Notes under the pieces: generated by a model | Told to the model about the DNA's origin: nothing | What the model saw: only the letters and a program-made list of their open reading frames with translations | Database searches by the model: none | Assembly (NCBI GenBank): GCA_018350325.1 | Contig: JAEVLN010000023.1 | Span: 1,179,001 to 1,243,000, forward strand | Length of the DNA: 64,000 nt | From: Globodera rostochiensis | Taxonomy: Eukaryota; Nematoda; Chromadorea; Rhabditida; Heteroderidae | Direction: 5' to 3' | Made by a program: the position numbers and the translations under genes | In this document: positions 1 to 10,484 of the stretch, one piece after another | How positions within the stretch are numbered: position 1 is the first letter of the stretch | Layout: each line of letters opens with the position of its first letter

Positions 1-98
1 CGGATTTGCGGAATTAATCCCGCAAATCGCAAAAAATGCGGGATTGCGGCGCGGGATCCCGCAAAACCGCGCGGGATCAATCCCGCGCCGCACTCTAG
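1..98. repeat. GCGGGAT-rich dispersed repeat, truncated by window edge
   Basis: The sequence is built from GCGGGATT/AATCCCGC words and ends in an ACTCTAG terminus. The same words form both ends of the element at 7365-8335, so this is probably the right end of another copy that continues outside the window. Confidence 0.6.
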
Positions 99-500
99 GT
101 GAGATCCGTTGAGCATCCTCCACATCTTTTTGTTGTTGACCGTTTTTCAATTGGACTGTCCGGAGTTTTTCTGGAAAAAATAGTAGCAGTTCTACTGATT
201 AATCCACGTAAAAAAAAAAACAAGTTTTTAAGCCATTATTGTTATTGCTTATGAACCCCGTTTTTTTCACCTATTTTAGGCTTAGCTCTTTTGAGATTTT
301 TCAAACGTCGATTTTGACTTGTGGCGTATTACGAACGACGGGGCCGAATCTGGCGCCTCCCTCCCGTTCAACCAACAAAGGAATTCTTGAACATAATTGA
401 AGTGGTTGAGGGGGAGGGTTTTGGAATTATTTTCGCCCAACTTTTTATAAGGCTTAAAAAATGAGAGGGGGGCGACTTTAATAAATATTTGTTTTTGCAG
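99..500. other. Intergenic; degraded SPRY-gene intron at its end
   Basis: No gene is seen. The last ~60 bases (about 443-500) resemble the final intron of the SPRY gene at 17061-19957, including the TTTTTGCAG acceptor, and lead into the exon remnant at 501. Confidence 0.5.
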
Positions 501-610
501 ACACCGCCAATTTATTTGTCTCTTTTGCCGTTGATTTGTTCAAAACTCCTGACAAAATCATGGGAGGGGGACCCCCTTTTGGTCAAATTTTAGAAAATTC
601 TTTTACATAA
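501..610 (+). pseudogene. SPRY-gene last-exon fragment
   Basis: A TTTTTGCAG acceptor is followed by codons for DTANLFVSFAVDLF, the start of the last SPRY exon in this family. The frame then leaves the family consensus and meets a stop at 608-610. No upstream SPRY exon is present. It is a 3' fragment of a duplicated SPRY gene, not a functional gene. Confidence 0.75.
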
Positions 611-1283
611 AAATTCTCTGAAAATATGTTATTTTATCGCGTAGCGGGTCCCGCGGCTCATCACAACGGTTTAAGGCAAGTAATGATTAGGCAACGGATT
701 TTTAGGCCCTAAACCGAAATACCCCCGACATTCGAAATTATTTTCGAAAAACTACCAAAATCGTTTCGGATTTTTGGGTTTTTGGATCCGATTTTGCTCA
801 GCCCTATCTGAATTTTCTTTCTCACAATTTGCGGGGTCAACATTTTGCTGGGGGCAAATAAACAATTCAAATTTATATAATAAAAAGAGATTAATTCCAA
901 AAAGTAAATGAATGAGAATGTTCATCCCCCCCCCTTTTCAGGTCAACTTTTTGCCCAACGCAAAAATCCTTTCAAATATTTATAAGATAATCCCAACTTT
1001 CAGTCAGTCTATAAATATGTAAGTTCATTTAAACGGTTAAAACATTAATTATTTTAAAAACTCTCATTTTGGAATTCTCGCTAAATTTAAGTTTCATTCA
1101 TAACGGTTAAATAGATGAGGGCTCCCACCTTAAAATAAGTACATTTTAAAGTACGAGGGTCAATTTTCAGTACTGTACTTGCCATTCAAGTACGTATGGG
1201 ACCCTTTTGGGTAAATATTCTTTTTCTTAAACATTTGTCATTTTAGAAACTAAATTTTAGATTTTGAACTAAATACTGTAAAC
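611..1283. promoter_or_regulatory. Conserved SPRY 5' flank (block shared by several paralogs)
   Basis: From about 840 to the ATG at 1284 this matches, in order, the upstream DNA of the minus-strand SPRY genes (flanks at 28133, 37035, 44753 and 48263). It contains the palindrome GTACTTGCCATTCAAGTAC (1175-1193) and a TTTTAG site just before an AAACTAAATTTTAG leader shared by several copies. That site is a plausible spliced-leader acceptor. The sequence similarity is seen; the promoter and trans-splicing roles are inferred. Confidence 0.5.
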
Positions 1284-3063
1284 ATGTTCATTCCGACCAA
1301 TTCAACCCATGGAGGGCACATAACAGCTAATCAGGGTAGGGAAACCCGATTTATTTTAATTAAAATCCTTTTAATTTCCAATGTTAGCAGAAAATTTGGG
1401 GCAAACTTTCACTAATTTGGACCAATCTGAAGAAGTGCGTCTTTTGCGTGCCAGAATTGCTCAATTGGAAGGCCAACAAACGATGAATTACGGCAAAACG
1501 TTTGAGCAAATTGAACTCGAGCTCGAAAATGTGAATTTATTTTCTAAAATCATTTCATCTTTTTTCTTGCCATTTGTTCAGAAGGCACTCCGCGCCGAGT
1601 TGGCACATCAGAAACTGCTTAATGCTCACATGGCTCTGCAGACAAAGATGGAGGAGTATCAGAAGCAACAGCAACAGAACATCGACTCGTTGACAGAAAA
1701 ACTTAAAGGTAAATTGTGAATTTTGAAAAATCCTTTGATCTCAATGATTAGTTTATTTCACCGTTTCAGTTTCCATCAATGATCTTTCGTTAAAGCATCA
1801 AGAACACGAGGAACAACGGAAAATGGATGCTTGGAAGCAGCAAAAGCACCAAATGGAAACCAATGACAAAATTGACTCGTTAAATGACGACCAGGAGCGA
1901 TGCGGTAGGGAAAAGCTTGTTGAAAATGATTTTTGGTCTAGCGTATCAAATTTTTTTCTTTTTTTAGCTAATAATATCCGCGAAATGAAACAGAAGCAAA
2001 AGGATGCTCAGGAAGAACTCGAACGTAAAATGGATGAATCTCTGAAGTCTATCCAAGCGAAGGTCGACGCCAAATTGGAGAAGCAGAAATTGTCAAATGC
2101 CAACAAATTCGCTGAAATTGAACAGAATGACAAATTGGAGCAGTATCAGAAAGAACAACAGCTGAACATCGTTGACTTGCAGAAGACAGTTGCCGTGTTG
2201 AGAGAAAACGGTAATTTCGGTCTCAAATTTTGTTCAGACTTTGGAAATTCTCTGCCTTTTTAGGCATAGGTTTTTTTAGCTTTAATATTAAAAAAAATTA
2301 AAAATTATATTTCCTTAGTGCCCAATCGATGGAATTCCACGGCATGTCACTACAAACTCGCGCTCACTGAGCCCGATCGATTGGTTGTTCAACGTAATGA
2401 ATGCTTTTTGGGTAAACATTATTTTCTGTTAAAGTGATTTGATAAGAGTTTAGACAATTTTTGAATTAATTTTCAGGGGGGTGGAGCTCTGTCCGCGCTG
2501 AAAAGCCATTGCTGCCGGAAAATCCTTATTTTGAAGTGAAAATCTTGAAAGCGAAAAAAGGGTAATTTATAAATATTATTTTGCTGTGCTTTAAAATATT
2601 ATTATAATATTTAGCGATGTTTTGATTGGACTTGCGACAAAACAAATGCCATTGGGCGCATTTGTTGGAGAGCACGAAGGCACTTACGCATACGGAAGCG
2701 ATGACACATTTTATGGTCACGAGGTCGACGGATGTGGCCACACCGCGCGAGGACGCCCTGTCATCAAAGGAAAGCCCAAATTTAACGTTGGCGACGTCAT
2801 CGGCTGTGGCGTCAATTTGGCAACTCGCCAAATTATTTACACAAAAAACGGACGGCGTTTGGGTGAGAAAGAAAAAGAATAACAAAATTTGTAAATTTAA
2901 TTAATTTGCGTTATTTATTTATTTTGTTTTTGCAGACACTGCCAATTTATTTGTCGATTCTGTCGCCGATTTGTTTCCGTGCGTCTCGTTGTTCTTTCCT
3001 GGCACCAAAATTGAAGCGAATTTTGGCCCCAATTTCCAATGCAACATTGCCGATGAGATTTAG
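1284..3063 (+). CDS. Coiled-coil/SPRY-domain protein, intact
   Basis: Nine exons join in phase: 1284-1335, 1391-1530, 1582-1708, 1770-1904, 1968-2210, 2319-2411, 2477-2561, 2615-2862, 2936-3063, giving 416 aa. The N-terminus ([11 protein letters not shown]...) has no signal peptide. Residues ~20-230 are charged, Q-rich coiled coil with repeated [15 protein letters not shown] modules. The last ~180 residues are one SPRY domain with the family signatures [32 protein letters not shown] and [13 protein letters not shown] domains bind partner proteins; cyst nematodes carry large SPRY families, some members of which are secreted effectors. Without a signal peptide this member is more likely intracellular. 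The start is chosen because the same first exon is conserved in the paralogs at 28132, 37034 and 48262. No partner or substrate can be read from the sequence. Confidence 0.9.
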
Positions 3064-3626
3064 AAAGTGAAAAACGAGGGGTTTTGTGGTTTTGTTGTTG
3101 AAGATAACGGTCGTTTTATCATAATTTTCTTTGTCAATCAAAAACATTTTATCAATACATTTTGTTTTTGAATTGTCAAATATTTTTTGGGGTTTTTTTT
3201 TTTTGTAAAATTTGCTTTGCTTTGTTCAAATTCAGTAAAGGTTTAATCGCTTCCGCCGAATCCCACTAAATTTTAAAAAAAGCTGTTCAGCCCCAGAATT
3301 GTGAGAAAGGAAATTCAAAAGTTACAGTGTAATAAAGCTACTTCTAAACTGTTTTAACGCTTCTGGGAGGGGGGGGGATTCCCGGAATTTTCAGAGATTT
3401 TGTGTTTAAACTATCGATCCCGACCAGGCAGGGGTGCTCGTAATTACGAGTTACGAATTACTATTACGGCGTTTTGGTTGTTACGCATTACGAATTTTTT
3501 TTTGGCTTTTACGAATTACGCATTACTTATTACGACTTTTTCTTCTACGTACCTTTCACTTCCTACTGTATCTCCTACGTTTTTACGTAACTGACCACTA
3601 CAGTAATCTTCTCTTTTTCTCTTTAG
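3064..3626. other. Intergenic with TTACGAATTA low-complexity tract
   Basis: The first ~150 bases look like the 3' UTR shared with other SPRY copies. About 3434-3560 is a degenerate tandem of TTACGAATTACG-like words that open spurious ORFs. No gene is seen. Confidence 0.5.
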
Positions 3627-3740
3627 AAAGTGGTGATCCGCCGGAGGGCAACCTCCAAGCTGCCACTTCCGCTGTGCATCGCCAACTTCCTGGTTTCGCC
3701 CGAGTGGTTTGTGTACGGACGCCGTCTGGGACTTTTACTT
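3627..3740 (+). pseudogene. SWEET-type sugar transporter exon fragment
   Basis: After a CTCTTTAG acceptor, one frame reads [20 protein letters not shown] and continues [11 protein letters not shown]. This matches the segment before and inside the second MtN3 repeat of SWEET transporters (a VIR.KS-type cytoplasmic loop, then LP.PLC..N and a tryptophan-rich helix). SWEETs are seven-helix sugar uniporters. No other SWEET exon is found on either side, the loop after YG is degenerate, and the frame runs into an AT-rich stop at 3771. A stranded exon is the best explanation. Confidence 0.6.
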
Positions 3741-4323
3741 AATTGTACGATGCTTTTCTTTGTTTTTTTATGAAAATTTTTTTTTTAAATACCGAACCGA
3801 ATTTTTAATTTTGGAAATGGGGAAGCTTCTTCGCATTTTTAGAACCAATAAGAAGCATAAAAGTTGAATTAAATTAATCATTGGATAAAGCGTATTTGAT
3901 AAACCCATAAAATTTTTTGGAGTCCGCCGCAAATGATACCAACAAATTTATTTTTGATTTTTAATTAAATTTCAAGAATAGATAAGAATTACTACATAAA
4001 TATATTTAAAATTGCTGAAAAATTTAAACATATTTAAAAATAATGTAATTATTTTTACAAAAATACAAATAGAATTTCCGGATTTTGAAATTTGACTTTT
4101 TAATTTCTGATCCCCTTTCGGCAATTAGGTACCTTCCTAAAAAAACGTTTTTGACTTAAAATGCGCTTCTCTGAGACCAAAAAAATATCTAATTTTTATT
4201 CGAAGCAAATTTTTAATTAAATTTCAATTCAGCGACCGAAATCCGGTTACATCCCTGTGACGGGGCGCCGACATTTCACATTTCATCGATCGATTAAATA
4301 TCAGAATTTATTGCAGTCCGAAC
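3741..4323. other. AT-rich intergenic, no gene seen
   Basis: A/T-rich spacer with no conserved frame and no splice-site pattern. Confidence 0.4.
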
Positions 4324-4498
4324 TAGGGTTGGACAAAACCGGATAATCTGGAACCGGTATGGAAAAATTTTGGATAAAAATTATCCGGTCTTGAACGATG
4401 ACAGCTAAATTATGCTGGATCCGGGACCGGTATCCGGAATGTTTTTGAGCTATCCGGTATTCGGGGGACCCGGATAATATCCAGTTTTTCCACCCCTA
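4324..4498. mobile_element. hAT-like MITE with 8-bp target duplication
   Basis: The 175-bp element has inverted ends TAGGGTTGGACAAA... and ...TTTTTCCACCCCTA and an interior of CCGGATA/TATCCGG words. Flanks GTCCGAAC (4316-4323) and GTCCGTAC (4499-4506) match at 7 of 8 positions. An 8-bp duplication and TAGGG-type ends are typical of hAT elements. It has no coding capacity. Confidence 0.7.
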
Positions 4499-4565
4499 GT
4501 CCGTACCAAACAAACAAAAAAATTAAGGAAATTTTTTATGCTAAATTTTTTCAACTGTTTTTTAA

Positions 4566-4733
4566 TCGGCTGTTGCACTTCCCGCTTTCGTTTCGCAGTT
4601 TGGCATGCTGATTCTTGAACCAAACCTCAAAATACAAACTCCTCCCTCACACTGACATCCGGGTACCGCGTGCCGCGGAAGAATCCCTACTCCAGCATGT
4701 TCAGCTGCTCCTCCTGAAGATGGTGCGATGCCA
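4566..4733 (-). pseudogene. Goosecoid/paired-class homeobox remnant
   Basis: Read on the minus strand, three frames carry pieces of a paired-class homeodomain: HRTIF (4716-4730), then EEQLNMLE, a TAG stop, GFFRGTRYPDVSVREE, and finally EVWFKNQHAKLR (from 4628 downward). HRTIF, the YPDV..RE motif and VWFKN.RAK are characteristic of goosecoid-like homeodomains. One in-frame stop, at least one frameshift and loss of the helix 2/3 linker make it non-functional. The assignment rests on motif recognition only. Confidence 0.65.
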
Positions 4734-4815
4734 CGCTTCCGCTTGCCACACTGCTCAGCACTCCAAGCTGATAAATGAATAAAAAATTAAAATAATAATT
4801 TTGGCGTTATGTCAT

Positions 4816-5046
4816 AATGCCAACCAGGCCCTAAAACGGTCAAATGCCAACCAGGCCCTAAAACGGTCGAAATTAGTGTTCGGCACGGTAAAAATCGGTA
4901 AATTTACCTGTTTACCGTTACCGGTCGTTTTGGACCACAAACGGTAAAAAACCGGTAACGGTAATTACCGGTTTTATCGTTACCGTTACCGAAAAATGCC
5001 ATTTGCCGAATACTAATGAAATGCCAACCAGGCCCTAAACCGGTTA
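4816..5046. repeat. 27-bp tandem repeat split by an ACCGGT-rich insert
   Basis: Two adjacent units of AATGCCAACCAGGCCCTAAA (4816-4868) and a third at about 5020-5045 flank a ~140-bp segment of GGTAACGGTAA/ACCGTTACC words. The segment ends in TTAGTGTTCGGCA and TGCCGAATACTAA inverted termini. It looks like a MITE inserted in a short tandem array. Confidence 0.6.
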
Positions 5047-5267
5047 AAACTGGCTGATTGGCATTTGACGGTGTTTGGTTGGCATTTTTAGCCAGTTTGT
5101 TAGAGACTTGCAAGGCATGATGGTGGGTCCTTGCCAAGATTTCTGCGAGTCCCGGTGCCGGAAAATTTTTGAACAGTCCTTGCCTTATGATGTTGGATGG
5201 CAAAATTGAACGCTATTGACAGTGCGTCGAACACTGTGCCGCCACAACCGGACAAGCAAAGCAAATT

Positions 5268-5410
5268 CTGAAAAAGTTGTTTTTTTTTTTAAAAATCGGC
5301 TCCGAAATTCTTCGCAATTTTTTTTAATAAAAATTTACTGAAATCAAAATTTTAAAAAAATTGCGAAGAATTTCGGAGCCGATTTTTTTTCAAAAAAACA
5401 AGTTTTTCAG
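5268..5410. repeat. Foldback hairpin, ~58-bp arms
   Basis: CTGAAAAAGTTG...CGGCTCCGAAATTCTTCGC (5268-5326) is mirrored as GCGAAGAATTTCGGAGCCG...AACAAGTTTTTCAG (5352-5410) across a ~25-bp loop. Similarity is nearly perfect, so this is a recent foldback element or hairpin. Confidence 0.75.
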
Positions 5411-5726
5411 AACTTGCTTTCACTTCTCTGACAAATGAGGGGAGAATCGGCGGTGCCGGAAGGCGCCGCCGAGAAAATTTTGAATTTTTTGACGGAATTT
5501 CATAAGAAAATTGGTCAAAAAATTGTAAAAGTGCAAAACAATAGGGTCCCCACTCTTGTTTTTTTCTCAAATTTCATTTCGGGGAGGGGGGGCATGCCCC
5601 CCCTGCCCCCCCCTGGCTACGGGCCTGCCCCCCGTACAGAGATCGGTCGGTGACTCCTCTACCCCCGTAACCTTTTCCCGTGTTTTTGTTTTGTTTTAAA
5701 GATTCCGATCTCGTTCAGACAAGGCA
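5411..5726. repeat. CGGCGGTGCC dispersed-repeat copy plus G/C runs
   Basis: This contains the CGGCGGTGCCGGAAGGCGCC core, followed by the GAGAAAATTTTG...AAGAAAATTGGTC tail found in other copies (for example 8895-8995). It ends in poly-G/poly-C runs. No gene is seen. Confidence 0.5.
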
Positions 5727-5933
5727 ATGGCTGATGGGGCAAAAGATACGATGCCTTTGGAAGGAGAACAAATACGCGGCATGGCAAACGGCTGGACTAA
5801 GTACGACGAGCCGCGTCGTTACACGCTGGGGCAGTTAGCTGCCAAATCAGTAGAGCAGATGGCAGGAAAGGCCGCCGAAAATTTTGTGCTTGGCTCGGCA
5901 AAGGGACATGGAGATAATTGCCGTCATGCCTAA
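5727..5933 (+). CDS. Hypothetical small protein or 3'-terminal exon
   Basis: An open frame of 68 codons (MADGAKDTMPLEGEQIRG...) has balanced codon use and a GC content well above its surroundings. Both suggest that it was, or is, coding. It is hydrophilic, with no signal peptide, membrane segment or domain I recognise. A TTTTAAAG acceptor-like site lies about 26 bases upstream (near 5700), so it may be the last exon of a larger gene whose other exons are not visible. It could equally be a remnant. Confidence 0.4.
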   Translation: MADGAKDTMPLEGEQIRGMANGWTKYDEPRRYTLGQLAAKSVEQMAGKAAENFVLGSAKGHGDNCRHA

Positions 5934-6175
5934 ACAGTGCAGGGTGGGCATTTTTTTGATTTCCTGCCATGGGACCGGGACTATTGTATTTTATTTGTTT
6001 TAGATACTAGAAACGAGTCAAGAGTGGAAAAAGGGAGTTTGACGACGCGTAGCGCGAGCGGAACATACAGCGGATGTTTATCGAATGCCGCCACGCCAAC
6101 TTACTTTAAAAAGTAGGAAGAGGGGGGGGGGATTCCAGAGCCTTCCATTTTATTTTTATAGGTTGCAACTGCTTT
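5934..6175. other. Intergenic, no gene seen
   Basis: Unstructured spacer with a short poly-G run. Confidence 0.4.
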
Positions 6176-6378
6176 TTATTGGCTAACCTTTTGAAGGCAT
6201 GCTTGCATATAGACAGGGCCCTTCGGTTCAACAAGAACGTTCAACCCACCATTAAATACAGGGCCTTGAGCACTATCGAAAAAATATAACCATTTGGCAA
6301 TTGAAGCTCTTTCGGCTGATATAGGTCAATAAGTAATGTCCCGTCAATTGAATGTTTCACTTTTCTTTTTGTTTGATT
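6176..6378 (-). pseudogene. Unrecognised coding remnant with a 1-base frameshift
   Basis: After a TTTTGGCAG acceptor the minus strand reads SIDGTLLIDLYQPKELQLPN. Within a run of six T (about 6280) the good frame shifts by one and continues as DSAQGPVFNGGLNVLVEPK to a stop at 6176-6178. Both halves look like genuine protein. The break is either a homopolymer assembly error or a pseudogene lesion. I do not recognise the family. Confidence 0.45.
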
Positions 6379-6501
6379 CTGCCAAAAAAATATGCGGTGA
6401 TAAAAAAGGAGAAATACATTTTGATAGAAAATAAACAATTTTTCGCAAAACATTTGCCAAAATGGCACCTTATTTGCGTGAGTGATCACTCAATGTCGTA
6501 C

Positions 6502-6863
6502 TCAAAGGACGTTTGGTACGCGTAGTCCGCAGTAACTAAAAAATAAAATGAACACAAATGCCAGACTAAATTAAAAGCGGTTAAAATTTTAGTTACTTAC
6601 ATGCGCCCAAGCGGTTTAAGTCCGCCATTGAGCTGTTCGGCGAATTGGCACACAAAACGACCATTTTCACACATCGGTCCAAAAGAATATTTGCCTTAAA
6701 AAATATTTTAAAAATTTATAAAGTTTTTATTCAAATAAAACTGACGGGAAATTGGTGTCTGTTCCAAGCTAATGGTCCTTCTCCCGGAAATTGGAGCCCA
6801 ACGCTGTTCATGATTACTTCCCCGGACGGAAAAATGATGCAGTCGCAAAGGAGGCGGAAAAAA
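6502..6863 (-). CDS. Three terminal exons of an unrecognised gene (5' end missing)
   Basis: Exons 6863-6742, 6694-6601 and 6535-6502 join in phase with GT-AG introns. The joined frame includes GEVIMNSVGLQFPGEGPLAW and GPMCENGRFVCQFAEQLNGG, then reaches a stop at 6502-6504. An open segment around 6885-6965 on the same strand may belong to an upstream exon, but no usable donor is visible. No initiation codon is found. I cannot name the family; a decayed gene is as likely as a live one. Confidence 0.4.
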
Positions 6864-6869
6864 CTAAAG

Positions 6870-7364
6870 ACACAGGGTAAGCTTTTGAATGGTACCAACA
6901 AATGTTATGCCGCCCTGGAAACTCCGGGTTCAAGCCGATTTCCGAAACAGCCGGTGCTCAATTGATCAAAGTTTTTAACAAAAGGCCACAAAAGAAGAAT
7001 CGAGCTGAAAAGTTCAAGAAAACAATAAAATGATCAAAATTTGGCTCTAGTGCATCATACACTAGGTTTCTCGAAACACAAAATTCGAAACTGAAAAAAC
7101 TCCAAATCCACATTTTCTGAAAAAAATAATATACATATTTGCAACAAAACCAAAATTTAAATTAAAAAGCCGGGCACAAAAAGTCGGAGCCCATTATTTG
7201 AAAATAGATGGTTCTTTTTTCGGATTTTTTTTTTTGCTGAATCGCGCCGCAACGACGCATGCAATTTTTGGTCTCTCGTGCCAATCTCTGATTTTGTGAG
7301 TTCTCGGAGACAGAAACCAAATAATAAAAAACTTTTTCGGCATTTTGAGTCACGTTGTTATAAC
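6870..7364. other. Intergenic, no gene seen
   Basis: AT-rich spacer. The short frames on both strands lack support. Confidence 0.4.
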
Positions 7365-8335
7365 TAGAGTCCGGCGCGGGAGCGGATCCCGCGCGGGATT
7401 TTGCGGGATCCCGCTTCGCAATCCCGAATTTTTTGCGGGATTACGGGTATTAATCCCGCAAATCCGCTGCCACAAAGATTTTTTAAAAAAATCCCGCAGG
7501 GGGTCCCGCAATTTAGGTGCGGGATTGAAAGTTTTGTTAGTAAGGCTAGTTTATTCAACGTTTCGCCAAATCTTTGAAATTAAAATACTCGATGCACACA
7601 AATCACAAGTGCAGTACCATAAGAATGGAATTTTTGAGCAACAATGAAAGTATGCTCTGGTGTAGTGGTTTGGCTGGGTAGTTTGAGCGGAAGTTCAACT
7701 CCACCTGGTCAAATTCTTTTTTTATGGCTTTCGGTTAATATTTGTAGTAGAGTGAATAATTTCTATTTTTCTGATTTATTTCAACTTTTATTTTTTTTGG
7801 TCGCACGAAATCATAAACCCATAGAGGGGAGGGGATCCTTTTGTTTTACATATAAAATTGGCAAATAAATGGACTCAAAAATTAAAAAATTGCCGTATTT
7901 GGTTGCAAAGCTCTTAACAAATTGAGTCAAAATTTCAAAAATTTTTCTCGGCGGCGCCTATCGGCACCGCCGACCCCCATCCACCAGAAGTAAAGCAGAA
8001 CTCTCAAAAAAAACAAAAATTTTTAAGCTAGTTGCTCCCGATCCCGAGCCCCAAAATTGGTCGTTTCTGACCCTCGACATGGCCAGCCTCGACCTCCCCG
8101 GCCCCCGATTAATTAATCTTAGATAAATAATGCTTTCAAATGATACTAAAATTGAATGATTCGGTTCAGTGAAAGGTCTTTGATTTTTTTGAAAAGATCC
8201 CGCAATCCCGCGCGGGATCCCGCAAATTTAAAAATGCGGGATTGCGGGATTAATCCCGCAAATCCGCTCCCGCACGACTTTCCGAAAAAAAAATTCCGCA
8301 GCGTGATCCCGCAAATGCGATTTTGCCGGTCTCTA
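7365..8335. mobile_element. Candidate 971-bp TIR element with GCGGGAT-rich ends
   Basis: The ends TAGAGTCCGGC and GCCGGTCTCTA are inverted repeats. Both subterminal regions are dense in GCGGGAT/ATCCCGC words. Flanks GTTATAAC (7357-7364) and GTGTGAAC (8336-8343) agree at 6 of 8 positions, a possible decayed hAT duplication. The interior has a CGGCGGCGCCTATCGGCACC repeat (about 7950) and no transposase. Confidence 0.5.
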
Positions 8336-8534
8336 GTGTGAACATTTATTGCAACAAATCAGAACGGAGAGAGAAACGAGCGTGAAAGAAAATAGTTCAC
8401 AAATTTTTTTCTTTTCCTTTGCTCTTTTACATCCCATCGAAAAATAATTAGGAAAATATCCTTACATTATATAAGAACACGACGCGTGTCTGACCCCATG
8501 CGATTCGCTCGCCGGCGCCGTTTCCCTTCCCGCG

Positions 8535-8702
8535 TCACGTACTGAGAGTACAATGCTTCGGCACGCTGTCGCTGGTTGCTTGACGTTCCTGCTTGGAAAT
8601 GGCGACCTGGACGGTTGTTAAACGGTCGGAGTCGGCTTGAGCCACAAAATCGCGGTCCTTTTTTATTTTCGTAGCCATTTCAATCAACTCCATTCCGTGC
8701 TT
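8535..8702 (-). pseudogene. Unrecognised helical exon remnant
   Basis: An acceptor (AAAAAACAG) is followed by 55 open codons, KHGMELIEMATKIKKDRDFV and on to VQVAISKQERQA. The sequence then shifts to another frame that reads AEALYSQYVTREGKRRRR. The helical, charged composition looks like genuine protein. No start codon, donor or neighbouring exon is visible, so it is probably a stranded, frameshifted exon. Confidence 0.4.
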
Positions 8703-8894
8703 CTGTTTTTTATTAACTATTTATATTAATGGCATATGAAAAATGCCAACATTTCAAATTGTCCGGTTGCTCAGGCACGTAGTTAACTTTGGGAGAGGGG
8801 TACCGAAACGTCGATTTTTTAGGGGTGCATTTTTGGGCTTTTTTGTGTTTTTGTAATTTTTCCCACAATCCCTTATGGGGCGGGGGGGGGGGGG

Positions 8895-8995
8895 GGGGGT
8901 TGGCGGTGCCGATAGGCGCCGCCGAGAAATTTTTTGACTCAATTCGTTAAGAAAATTGGTCCAAAAATTACGCCAAACCTTCACAATTCAATTAG
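8895..8995. repeat. CGGCGCC-core dispersed repeat
   Basis: GGCGGTGCCGATAGGCGCC, followed by GCCGAGAAATTTTTTGACTC and a TTAAGAAAATTGGTC tail. The same block, whole or partial, recurs near 5440, 7950, 11630, 13950, 20560, 20745, 45470 and 56420, usually beside a poly-C or poly-G run. It is a small dispersed non-coding repeat. Confidence 0.7.
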
Positions 8996-9203
8996 TAAAT
9001 TCGAAAAATTTCCCGAAACCCGAAAATAGGACAAAATAAGGACGGATGCCTCTAATAAGGACAAATCTTATAAATAAGGACAGTTGGCAACCGTGCGTAA
9101 AAGACATACCTATTTGAGTCTCAATAGGCATTTAAGAAAAAAGACAATTGTTTATATAGCTGCATAAAAAGTGATCAATTCTAAAATCGATCGTTTTTAA
9201 CAT
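8996..9203. other. Intergenic with AATAAGGACA words
   Basis: Short repeats of AATAAGGACA type, also seen within SPRY introns near 18720 and 23750. No gene. Confidence 0.4.
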
Positions 9204-10387
9204 CTAAAAGCCATCGGCAATGTTGAAAATGATGTTTGGTCCAAAGTTTGCTTCAATTTTGGCGTCATTATGGCGCAGCGAAACGTACGGAAACAAAACG
9301 GCGGCAGAATCGACGAACTTTGGCGAGTTGCCAAATTGACGCCGCAGCCGACGACGTCGCCGCCGCCAAACGTAGACTTTCCACCTCCACCGATGTACAG
9401 ACGTTTATTAGCGCCGTCGTGGGAACATCCCGCGACTTCGTGACCAAAAAGAATGCCCCAGCTTCCGTATCCGTAAGTGCCTTTGTACATTCCCGATGGT
9501 CTGTTGCTGTTGTTTCTGACCCTGCTCCATCTTCTCCGTCAGCTTCAATTCCATCTGTTCAACTCGTTCACTTTCACGATGTTCCTTTTGCTCAGCTTTC
9601 AGTTTACGTTCTAACTCATCGATCTTTTCTCGTAGCAGAGAAAAATGTTCAACTGAAATAATTGCAAAATTTTCTTTGACCAATTAAAATTTATAGAAAT
9701 TCCCACCCATTTTTTTGCCATCCCGACAGATGCAACCCCAAAAAAACTCCCGACTGAAATAGAGTAGGCCGGGATCGTGATTGAGAAAATGAAAAAACCG
9801 GATTTTATATGGGGGGAAATTCAGTCCCAAGGAGACTTCAGTACCAGTCCCGGCCAACTCTAATCTCGACCTTGACGTCGGGGTGCCAACCCATAATTGA
9901 AAGCATTTAAACACAACAATTGCCCTACCATTTCCCTTTTGTGCTTCAGTGAACGCGTCGATGTTGTGTTGCTGTTGTTCCTGGTACTTCTCCATCTTTG
10001 CCTGTAGAGCATTATGAGCAATTAGCAGCTTTTGATGTTCCAACTCGGCGCGGAGTGCCTTCTGAACAAATGCCAAGGAAAAAAATAAAATGATTTTGTT
10101 AGAAATTATATTCACACATTTAGCTCGAGTTTTGTGTTCTTCATTTTTTGCTTCATCTCCTTCAATTTCATTTTCATGATCTTTTCATCGTCGCGTTCCA
10201 ACTCGGCAATTCTCTCGCGTGAAAGATTCAATTCTTCAAATGGATCTAAATTAGAGAAAGTTGGCCACAAATATTGTGAAAATTCCCCAATTAAAAGGAT
10301 TTTAATAAATATTAATAATCGATCGCTTTTTTTACCCTGATCAACTGGTATGTCCCCTCCATTATTTGATTCGCTCGAAATTGACAT
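9204..10387 (-). pseudogene. Decayed coiled-coil/SPRY gene with two internal deletions
   Basis: Exon 1 (10387-10336, MSISSESNNGGDIPVDQ), a coiled-coil exon (to 10118) and exon 10061-9929 resemble the intact paralogs. The usual exon-2 acceptor AG has become AC, but an in-frame AG follows 28 bases later. In the exon starting near 9645, the coiled coil after QQQQTIG is fused directly to the middle of the SPRY domain (GTYGYGSWG...), out of frame. A second deletion joins NLATRQ to [13 protein letters not shown] of the last exon, again out of frame, removing IIYTKNG and the final intron. The SPRY domain cannot be made, so this is a clear pseudogene. Confidence 0.85.
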
Positions 10388-10484
10388 GTTTTTATTTACT
10401 ACAAAATTCTAAAATTTAGTTTCTAAAATGACAAAAGTTTAAATAATGAATTTTAACCGTTATGATTAAAGGTATTTATTAGAG

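Noticed and set aside
8880..8905. Long poly-G run as a functional G-quadruplex
   Set aside because: Similar runs occur throughout the spacers and inside repeats; there is no positional link to genes.
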